Source of the DNA: an uncultured Bacteroidales bacterium | GTDB lineage: Bacteria; Bacteroidota; Bacteroidia; Bacteroidales; Bacteroidaceae | Length of the DNA stretch: 48,101 bases | Reading direction: 5' to 3' | NCBI GenBank assembly: GCA_902798615.1 | Contig: CADBXL010000038.1 | Coordinates: 1 to 48,101, forward strand | Shown: piece after piece, positions 23,198 through 29,915 of the stretch | Layout: every line of letters begins with the position of its first letter | Numbering within the stretch: the first letter of the stretch is position 1 | Program-made: the position numbers and the translations under genes | The notes under the pieces: model-generated | Database searches by the model: none | What the model was told of the DNA's origin: nothing | Seen by the model: the letters and a program-made list of their open reading frames with translations, nothing else

Positions 23198-25515
23198 TTC
23201 TTGGCTTTTACAGGAGTGTTTACTATTTCCATGCACTCTTCGTATGAAAGTTCGGCAGCACGCTCATGCATAGCCTTTGGCATACGGTAGTTCTTGCCCT
23301 TGTAGCAGATGTAAGGACCGTAGCGGCCATTCATAACCTCAAGTTCTGCATCTTCCTCGAAGCTCTTCACATGGCGCTGCTTCTCCTGGTCACGACTCTT
23401 CTCGATAAGATCAATAGCCTCTTCGCGTGTAATGTTGAGAGGGTCAATGTCCTTAGGAATTGAAACGTACTTGCGGTTATGCTGTACGTATGGTCCGAAA
23501 CGGCCAGCACCGATTATGATAGGCTCACCTTCGAAATCGTCGAGTGTGCGTGGCAGGCGGAACAGCTCCAATGCCTCTTCGAGTGTGATGGTCTCAAGAC
23601 TCTTATCCTTTGGCAACTGTGCGAAGCGAGGCTTATCCTTGTCCTCTGCACTACCAATCTGCACCACAGGACCGAAACGGCCTATCTTTACAGATACAGG
23701 CTTATGGCTCTTTGGGTCTTCACCGAGGACACGCTCGCCAGCCTTATGCTCAGAACGTGAGTTGATGGTCTTCTCCACCTCTGGAGCGAAGTTCTTATAG
23801 AAGTCCTTGAGCATTGTCGTCCAGTTCTCCTTACCCTCTGCAATATCATCGAATTTCTCCTCGACATTGGCTGTGAAGTTATAGTCCATTATGCCAGGGA
23901 AGTATTCCATGAGGAAATCATTTACCACGATACCGATGTCAGTAGGAAGGAGCTTACCCTTCTCAGAGCCAATCATCTCGGTCTTCTTTGAAGCCTTGAT
24001 ATTGTTGCCCTTGAGAGTGTCGATAGTATATTCACGCTCTTCACCCTTCTTGTCACCCTTCTGAACATATTCACGCTGCTGAATGGTAGAGATAGTTGGA
24101 GCGTATGTTGATGGACGTCCGATGCCGAGTTCCTCAAGCTTATGTACGAGTGATGCCTCAGTATAGCGGATAGGGCCCATTGATGCACGCTCAAGAGATG
24201 TTATCTGTATGCGCTCAAGGGTATCGCCCTCTTTCATTGAAGCTGGCATAGAACCTGTCTCTTCGTTGAGCTTTTCGTTGTCATCATCACCGTCCGACTC
24301 GCGATATACCTTGAGGAAACCGTCGAATACTACAACCTCGCCGGTTGCGATAAACTGCTCGTCGGTATCTGAAACGCTGATGTTCACGGTTGTCTTCTCA
24401 ATCTGGGCGTCTGCCATCTGCGTAGCGGCTGTGCGCTTCCAGATAAGTTCATACAGACGGCGCTCCTGAAGTGTACCCTCGATGGAAGTATTTGCCATAT
24501 ATGTAGGGCGGATAGCCTCGTGAGCCTCCTGAGCTCCCTTTGTATGGGTGCTGTAGTTGCGTGGCTTGCTATACTCCTCGCCATACATGTTTACCACCGT
24601 TTCCTTCGATGTGCCGATACATAGCTGTGAGAGGTTCACAGAGTCGGTACGCATATATGTGATGTGACCGTTCTCATATAGATGCTGTGCCACCATCATA
24701 GTCTGCGATACGGTGAAACCGAGCTTTCTTGCAGCTTCCTGCTGAAGAGTAGAGGTTGTGAAAGGAGGTGCAGGTGTACGCTTGAGAGGCTTCTTGCTTA
24801 TAGCGTCGATGGTGAACGTAGCCTTGCGACACTTCTCAAGGAATGCAACGGCATCCTCGTGTGTTGTGAAGCGCTTGTCGAGCTCCGCACGTATCTCGCT
24901 TGAATTGCCCGCAGCATCCTTTACGGCAAATACTGCGTTGATGCGGAAATAAGGCTCAGACTTGAATGCCTGTATCTCGCGCTCGCGTTCCACTATAAGA
25001 CGTACAGCCACACTCTGCACACGACCTGCTGAGAGCGATGGCTTCACCTTACGCCAAAGCACAGGAGAGAGGTTGAAACCTACCAGACGGTCCAATACTC
25101 GGCGTGCCTGCTGTGCGTTAGTAAGGTTCATATCCAACTGTCGAGGATGCTGAATAGCCTCAAGAATAGCATTCTTCGTAATCTCATGGAACACGATTCG
25201 GCTTGTCTTCTTCTCGTCAAGTCCGAGAACCTCGCAAAGGTGCCATGAGATAGCCTCTCCTTCGCGGTCCTCATCGGATGCCAGCCAAACCTTCTTTGCG
25301 TTCTTAGCATTAGCCTTAAGGTCATTGACCACGCGTTTCTTCTCGTCAGGTATTTCATATACCGGCATGAGGGTATCGAGATCAATGCTTATTTCTTTTT
25401 TCTTCAGATCGCGGATATGTCCGTAGCTGGACATCACTTTATAGTCCTTGCCAAGGAATTTCTCAATGGTCTTAGCCTTAGCCGGGCTCTCCACTATTAC
25501 CAAGTTTTCTTGCAT
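23194..25515 (-). CDS. topA: DNA topoisomerase I (type IA)
   Basis: The protein has 773 residues. The TOPRIM domain opens with NLVIVESPAKAKTIEKFLG and includes WLASDEDREGEAISWHL. The active tyrosine lies in GHITYMRTDSVNLS. The C-terminal part has three repeats of a GRFGP/GRYGP type (IGRFGPVVQIG, GAGRFGPYVQHN, NGRYGPYICYKGKNYRMPK) in place of E. coli-style zinc ribbons, as is usual for Bacteroidota TopA. It relaxes negative supercoils. The frame extends to 25557; the ATG at 25515 (MQENLVIVES) is chosen because the longer form overlaps the -7 box at 25545-25552. It is the first gene of the operon with aroK, speA and argB. Confidence 0.96.
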   Translation of the reverse strand: MQENLVIVESPAKAKTIEKFLGKDYKVMSSYGHIRDLKKKEISIDLDTLMPVYEIPDEKKRVVNDLKANAKNAKKVWLASDEDREGEAISWHLCEVLGLDEKKTSRIVFHEITKNAILEAIQHPRQLDMNLTNAQQARRVLDRLVGFNLSPVLWRKVKPSLSAGRVQSVAVRLIVEREREIQAFKSEPYFRINAVFAVKDAAGNSSEIRAELDKRFTTHEDAVAFLEKCRKATFTIDAISKKPLKRTPAPPFTTSTLQQEAARKLGFTVSQTMMVAQHLYENGHITYMRTDSVNLSQLCIGTSKETVVNMYGEEYSKPRNYSTHTKGAQEAHEAIRPTYMANTSIEGTLQERRLYELIWKRTAATQMADAQIEKTTVNISVSDTDEQFIATGEVVVFDGFLKVYRESDGDDDNEKLNEETGSMPASMKEGDTLERIQITSLERASMGPIRYTEASLVHKLEELGIGRPSTYAPTISTIQQREYVQKGDKKGEEREYTIDTLKGNNIKASKKTEMIGSEKGKLLPTDIGIVVNDFLMEYFPGIMDYNFTANVEEKFDDIAEGKENWTTMLKDFYKNFAPEVEKTINSRSEHKAGERVLGEDPKSHKPVSVKIGRFGPVVQIGSAEDKDKPRFAQLPKDKSLETITLEEALELFRLPRTLDDFEGEPIIIGAGRFGPYVQHNRKYVSIPKDIDPLNITREEAIDLIEKSRDQEKQRHVKSFEEDAELEVMNGRYGPYICYKGKNYRMPKAMHERAAELSYEECMEIVNTPVKAKK

Positions 25516-25534
25516 AATATTTCTATGTTTGTTC

Positions 25535-25606
25535 TTTTGAGGCGCAAAAGTAAACAAAAAATTGCGTACACCTTATTATATAGCGATAATTTTAGATATT
25601 TTAACA
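25535..25606. repeat. Direct repeat copy A, topA promoter region
   Basis: This stretch contains the minus-strand -7 box TACTTTTG (25545-25552) used by topA. An 85%-like copy in the same orientation lies at 27014-27087. Shared words include gcaaaagtaaacaaaaaatt and gatattttaaca. Confidence 0.8.
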
Positions 25607-25721
25607 AAAGAAAGGGCTTTAAGGTGAAAACTATTGGTATTTCTTACGTTTTTAGCCTTTTTCTTAGTGAAATGACGAACCAAGTGCTTTCTGTTATCCG
25701 TGAATTTTTTTTTTGATATCT

Positions 25722-26130
25722 AACGCAAAGACACCAAGACGCGGAGATTATTAACCTCCGCGTCTTTGCGTTTTAATAATCATTGACCTCACCCTTCGAG
25801 GGCTGAAGGCCCGACACTTAATAGGGCAGCCCCCATAAGGGCTGTTATATGAAGGGTGAATACTAAATTGGAGCGCTGTAGGTGCGACACTTATTATAAC
25901 GTGAGTTCGACGAAAAAAACGCTGCGCTTGGCTACGTGACTTGCGAAGCTTGATGAGCCTTGCGAATAATTATCCGTGAATTAGCCGCAAATTATCGTGA
26001 ATTTTTCTTTATTCAATACATTTGCTTAGAAATTTACGAAAAATTCACGGTTAATTCACGGAAATTTTGCTGCTATATGATTAATTCATCGAACTGACGT
26101 TATTATAGGTATCGCACTTACAGCGCTCAA
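25722..26130. repeat. Palindrome cluster between topA and higA, with a nested inverted repeat
   Basis: The 680 bp between topA and higA has no gene. Positions 25722-25772 form a hairpin of the acgcaaagacgc family. Positions 25797-25859 form a hairpin with cacccttc/gaagggtg ends and an inner gggcagccc-like palindrome. Positions 25873-25916 and 26086-26127 are about 45-bp arms of an inverted repeat (core gagcgctgta(g/a)gtgcga). Between them lies an inner pair of tccgtgaatta...cgtgaatttttc arms (25971-26006 and 26034-26062). The nested layout is that of a small non-autonomous element or a structured RNA. From 26130 to 26230 I see only more gcgc/acgc words. Confidence 0.7.
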
Positions 26131-26239
26131 TCAATCATCTCAATCTGTATCAACGGCGCTAACGCACCGCCCTTTTATGTGACGCACCTATGGCGCTCGC
26201 AGTCTCTGTGCAGAACGCAAAGCCACAAAGTATTTTCAT

Positions 26240-26557
26240 TTACCACAACACAGAAGCAGCCATCTTGCGGATTGAAGCCACACGTTCGGCAAGTGTAGGG
26301 TTATTCTTTGCCTTCTGGTAGTTATACTTCATCTGCAACTGAAGTAGGGTAGTAGCAGGAATATCGAGGGCTGCCTCAAACATCATTGCTGTATCTGTGG
26401 TAACAGGGCGGCGTTCATTGAGAATATCGTTAAGCACCTTATATGAAATGCCCATACTCTCAGCCAGAACCTTCTGCTGAATGCCGCGCTCCTCAATCTC
26501 GTCTTTTAGCACCTCTCCTGGATGTGTAGGCGTAAAGCCGTATATCATATTTGCCAT
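26240..26557 (-). CDS. higA: HigA-type antitoxin, XRE helix-turn-helix
   Basis: The protein has 105 residues. It begins with the HigA signature TPTHPGEVLKDEIEERGIQQ and the helix-turn-helix LAESMGISYKVLNDILNERR, followed by MMFEAALDIPATTLLQLQM. It neutralises the HigB RNase and represses the operon. It is 12 bp downstream of higB, in the toxin-first order typical of higBA. Confidence 0.92.
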   Translation of the reverse strand: MANMIYGFTPTHPGEVLKDEIEERGIQQKVLAESMGISYKVLNDILNERRPVTTDTAMMFEAALDIPATTLLQLQMKYNYQKAKNNPTLAERVASIRKMAASVLW

Positions 26558-26569
26558 AGATATGTTTAT

Positions 26570-26881
26570 TTATAGATTTGACAATTCTGTAAGTGTGCAA
26601 AGAGTGACAATCGGTTCTTTGCTGATAAGGTCAAGTTTAAACTCAAGCCTATACTGATCATTCACTCTCACAGAATAAGAACCGTCCTTGTCACCACGAA
26701 GAGCCTCGAAGTGTAAGGAACGAAAACGGAACAAGTCATCCATTACGGAAGTGGACTCCAACAAATCGACAGTCTTTCTGTATTTTGAGGCAATCTGTGG
26801 TTGGAACCTATGTTTCTTATCAGAACAATGTCCTTTCTCATATAGCTCACGCAAATATTCCTTTTCGAATCTTATCTCCAT
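26570..26881 (-). CDS. higB: HigB-type toxin, RelE superfamily mRNA interferase
   Basis: The protein has 103 residues: MEIRFEKEYLRELYEKGHCS, DKKHRFQPQIASKYRKTVDL, FRFRSLHFEALRGDKDGSYS, VRVNDQYRLEFKL. This is the Bacteroidales HigB/RelE layout with the basic patch and the R-N-D-Q-Y-R-L strand. It probably cleaves mRNA at the ribosome. The ATG at 26881 is preferred over 26887 for family fit. Promoter box at 26906-26913, flanked by a 9-bp inverted repeat. Confidence 0.9.
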   Translation of the reverse strand: MEIRFEKEYLRELYEKGHCSDKKHRFQPQIASKYRKTVDLLESTSVMDDLFRFRSLHFEALRGDKDGSYSVRVNDQYRLEFKLDLISKEPIVTLCTLTELSNL

Positions 26882-26892
26882 AAGCACACATT

Positions 26893-26956
26893 AATTTGTT
26901 CGGTGCAAAAGTAATAAATAATATTGAGATAATCCACTAAAATCGTGGAACAAATT
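26893..26956 (-). promoter_or_regulatory. higBA promoter with flanking inverted repeat (possible HigA operator)
   Basis: The -7 box TACTTTTG (26906-26913, minus strand) lies between aatttgttc (26893-26901) and gaacaaatt (26948-26956), a perfect 9-bp inverted pair. HigA-type antitoxins bind palindromes over their own promoter, so this pair is a candidate. The wide spacing is a weakness. Confidence 0.4.
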
Positions 26957-27013
26957 GTTTCGTTGTGTTTTTTTAACAATAGACATCTTCGGCAAATCTC
27001 TCTAATTCTTGTT

Positions 27014-27087
27014 TTTTGAGTCGCAAAAGTAAACAAAAAATTGCGTACATCCTGAATTATATAACAACAATTTTGGATATTTTAACA
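27014..27087. repeat. Direct repeat copy B, duplicated topA promoter region
   Basis: This is a copy of 25535-25606 in the same orientation, with a preserved TACTTTTG -7 box (27024-27031) but no gene directly downstream of it. The two copies bracket a 1.4-kb segment with palindromes and higBA. The rest of 26957-27370 holds no believable ORF. Confidence 0.8.
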
Positions 27088-27371
27088 AGAAAACAGACTT
27101 GTTACATTAATCATGCGAGGAATTTGCAGACAAGCGGGCTGTTCTCTGCATATCTACGCGCTTTTTCGCATTGGTTTGTTGAAAATGTAGATTTTGATAT
27201 AAGAAAGTGAAGGGGTGTCTCTAAAAAATGTTGTACTATTGTACCATTGTACCCCCAAAGGCTCTCGCATAAATAAGTTTGAAACTGAAAAATTTAGTTG
27301 AAATGCAAAAACACGGGAGATAATTTTCAAACAACGTGTTTTGAGATATTTTTATAAAAAATATGGAAATA

Positions 27372-27426
27372 TTTGGAGGTGTGAGAAAGTTTGTGTAACT
27401 TTGCACATCTAACATCATTAGATGTG
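27372..27426 (+). promoter_or_regulatory. Promoter and palindrome of the restriction-modification operon
   Basis: A TTTG (27372-27375), a 20-bp spacer and TAACTTTG (27396-27403) give a textbook -33/-7 pair. Immediately after the -7 box is a perfect 8-bp inverted repeat, cacatcta (27404-27411) and tagatgtg (27419-27426), which spans the expected transcription start. It could be an operator or a 5' mRNA hairpin. Confidence 0.7.
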
Positions 27427-27448
27427 AAATTTCCTTTGAACAAATAAG

Positions 27449-28501
27449 ATGGACAAACTGACATATAATGTAATAGATTTATTTTGTGGATGTGGTGGCT
27501 TATCGCTTGGGTTTGAGCATGCAGGCTACAACCTCCTGCTGGGTATAGACATGTGGGAGGATGCGTTGGTTACATACCGGCATAATCACAAAAATAATAA
27601 TACGCTTTGTGCAGATCTTGCCAACTTAAAAGCAGAAACAGTTGAAAAGGAAATTGATAATCAAAAAGTAGATGTTATTATTGGAGGACCTCCTTGTCAG
27701 GGCTTCTCCATTGCAGGAAAACGAATTGTAGATGATGAACGTAATAGTTTGTACAAATCGTTTGTTCGCATGGTTCAGCATTTTAAGCCAAAAGCTTTTA
27801 TGCTTGAAAATGTTCCGAATATTTTGAGTATAGGAAATGGGATTGTACGTGATTCCATATTGAGGGATTTTGAAGAACTTGGGTATACAATCACATATAA
27901 GGTTTGTCTGGCAGCAGATTATGGAGTACCTCAGAATCGCAAAAGGGCAATATTTGTCGGATTGTTAGATGGGACAAAATTTGAATTCCCCGCTCCAACT
28001 GTTAATGTTCCTATAACTTGCAAAGAAGCCATTTCAGATCTTCCTTATGAAACAATAGAAGAAGGAGGTGCATACACTATAGAGCCACAAAGCGATTATC
28101 AGAAACTTATACGTCAAGGAAGTTCGGGAGTGTACAACCATGACATTACGATTCACACACCAAGGACGCAGGAAATTATTGCTATGGTACCAGATGGTGG
28201 TAATTACAAAGATTTACCTTTGGAGTTGCAAAATACCAGGAAGGTACATATTGCATGGACAAGACTGAATAGTAACCGTCCAAGTGTAACTATAGATACA
28301 GGGCATAATCACCATTTTCATTATAAGTATAACAGGGTGCCTACGGCTCGTGAAAGTGCAAGATTTCAGTCTTTCCCTGATACATTTGTGTTTCTTGGCA
28401 ATAAAACAAGTAAATTGAAGCAAATAGGGAATGCCGTTCCTCCACTAATGGCAGAAGCTATAGCAAAACAACTTAAAAAACATCTAAAACATGAAATATA
28501 A
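27449..28501 (+). CDS. DNA cytosine-5 methyltransferase (first of the pair)
   Basis: The protein has 350 residues with all key C5-methyltransferase motifs: I (DLFCGCGG, 10-17), IV with the catalytic cysteine 83 (PPCQGFS, 81-87), VI (ENV, 120-122), VIII (QNRKR, 162-166), IX (RESARFQSFPD, 301-311) and X (GNAVPP, 327-332). The target-recognition region is about 190-290 and is fairly short. It methylates C5 of a cytosine in an unknown site. It overlaps the nuclease gene by 11 bp and leads a three-gene operon. The region is visibly AT-richer than the topA or ruvB genes, which suggests horizontal transfer. Confidence 0.93.
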   Translation: MDKLTYNVIDLFCGCGGLSLGFEHAGYNLLLGIDMWEDALVTYRHNHKNNNTLCADLANLKAETVEKEIDNQKVDVIIGGPPCQGFSIAGKRIVDDERNSLYKSFVRMVQHFKPKAFMLENVPNILSIGNGIVRDSILRDFEELGYTITYKVCLAADYGVPQNRKRAIFVGLLDGTKFEFPAPTVNVPITCKEAISDLPYETIEEGGAYTIEPQSDYQKLIRQGSSGVYNHDITIHTPRTQEIIAMVPDGGNYKDLPLELQNTRKVHIAWTRLNSNRPSVTIDTGHNHHFHYKYNRVPTARESARFQSFPDTFVFLGNKTSKLKQIGNAVPPLMAEAIAKQLKKHLKHEI

Positions 28502-29915
28502 TCCAGAGCATCAGTATAGATGCACAATTATACGTGGTAAAAGCCAAACCGATATGGAGGATTTACTCCCCCTATATGCAAATATGGTTCACAAATATTG
28601 TCCATGTACAGAAGATGTATTCAGAGTGTCATGTTATAGAATACTTTCAAAAGCATTCTTTTCAACAGAAGCTTACGATGAGTTAAGTGACAGTAACCAA
28701 AAGACTATACAGAATCATCTTACAGAAATTGCAGGAACGTTGCTCGGATTGTATTATCCTATACGTGAAGGGAATACTGTATATATTTACGAATCTGATT
28801 CATGTAGGTATTTAGTCGAAAATAATGACTACCCAACATTCTTCAAGAACCTATGTTTGAACTTTCAGTTCCCTAATGGAGCGAAATGGATGCAATATAT
28901 ACAGGAAGATATAGATGCAAATATTCACATAAAGCCATTCTGCTATGTTGTTGATTTGCTGTATCATGCACAAAATCAGACAGACAAGAGACTCCTAACT
29001 AAACAGGAGGTGGGTTATTATGTTCTTAACAATAGTGATGTGTTACAAGGAAAAATACCTACCAGTGTTGTATATGAACGTATTATGTCTGATAGAAAGA
29101 ATAATGTAAAACGTGAGAAATTAAGCGGTTCACACGATTGGCAACATATTAAGGAACAATTTAATCTGCTTGAATTGGCAAACATCATAGAAACTGACGC
29201 TACCTATATATGGTTAAATAAGGAAGAAACGGAAGCTATTTCACTTTTTATTAGGAAAAAGAACGATTTCAGATTTGATGCATATAGCTATTCTTTGTCT
29301 AAAAAAGAAGAAAAGGAGCGTTATTTATATGATTGGAAGGCATCATATGGTTTGTTCAATCCTGAGTTAATTAACCTAAAGACTACTTTTGGCTCTAATA
29401 TTGTTGTAGTAGGACGAAACGAACAAAAAGCAAATGGTGGAGCTACGAAATCTACAGTTGACTTAGGTGATGAAGGTGAAGCTCTTGTATTCCGTTTGGA
29501 ACAAGAACGTGTGCGTAATTATAAAGAACGACTTGTCAATAAGGTACTTTTGTTAGGTAAGACCAAAGGTCTCGGCTATGATATTTCTTCTATTGAGGCT
29601 GATGAAAACCCAAAACGTCCAGAGTTTGCAAGGTATATAGAGGTAAAAGCTACAAAACGTACGACAGAGCCTAACTTTGAGAATACCGCTTGGTCTGACA
29701 CTTTGAATCTAACTACCAAAGAGTGGATTGCTGCTGAACAATATGGGGAATATTATAATATATATCGTGTGTATTTTACCAAAACTAAGACCTATGTTGT
29801 GCGAATACAAAATCCATTCAAGAAAGCAGAAGAAGGTATGATTGAAGTTTTTCCAACAATCTATCAAATGAATTTTGGTGCTGATGTAATCGAAAAAAGA
29901 TATGTTGGAGAATAA
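28491..29915 (+). CDS. Putative restriction endonuclease with C-terminal DUF3883 domain
   Basis: The protein has 474 residues. The C-terminal portion (about 322-445) fits DUF3883, a PD-(D/E)xK-like fold: DLGDEGEALVFRLE (E330), LGYDISS (D364), YIEVKAT (E384-x-K386), then LTTKEWIAAEQYGEYYNIYR. These give a plausible E...D...ExK metal site. The first 320 residues, mostly helical with the segments CLNFQFPNGAKWMQY and LLTKQEVGYYVLNN, are not confidently assigned. They loosely recall Type IIS enzymes of the AlwI kind and would hold DNA recognition. It lies between two methyltransferase genes and overlaps both (11 and 14 bp), so it is inferred to be their cognate nuclease. Confidence 0.75.
   Translation: MKYNPEHQYRCTIIRGKSQTDMEDLLPLYANMVHKYCPCTEDVFRVSCYRILSKAFFSTEAYDELSDSNQKTIQNHLTEIAGTLLGLYYPIREGNTVYIYESDSCRYLVENNDYPTFFKNLCLNFQFPNGAKWMQYIQEDIDANIHIKPFCYVVDLLYHAQNQTDKRLLTKQEVGYYVLNNSDVLQGKIPTSVVYERIMSDRKNNVKREKLSGSHDWQHIKEQFNLLELANIIETDATYIWLNKEETEAISLFIRKKNDFRFDAYSYSLSKKEEKERYLYDWKASYGLFNPELINLKTTFGSNIVVVGRNEQKANGGATKSTVDLGDEGEALVFRLEQERVRNYKERLVNKVLLLGKTKGLGYDISSIEADENPKRPEFARYIEVKATKRTTEPNFENTAWSDTLNLTTKEWIAAEQYGEYYNIYRVYFTKTKTYVVRIQNPFKKAEEGMIEVFPTIYQMNFGADVIEKRYVGE

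Noticed and set aside
25722-27087. Complete transposon or integrated element carrying higBA
   Set aside because: No transposase, integrase or clear target-site duplication was found. Only repeats and a duplicated promoter region support movement.
27016-27210. 64-codon plus-strand ORF whose start resembles that of another ORF at 25417-25716
   Set aside because: The shared residues (RKSKQKIAY) come from the duplicated promoter DNA, not from a protein family.
27236-27418. 60-codon minus-strand ORF upstream of the restriction operon
   Set aside because: It covers the operon promoter in antisense and lacks a promoter and protein-like composition.
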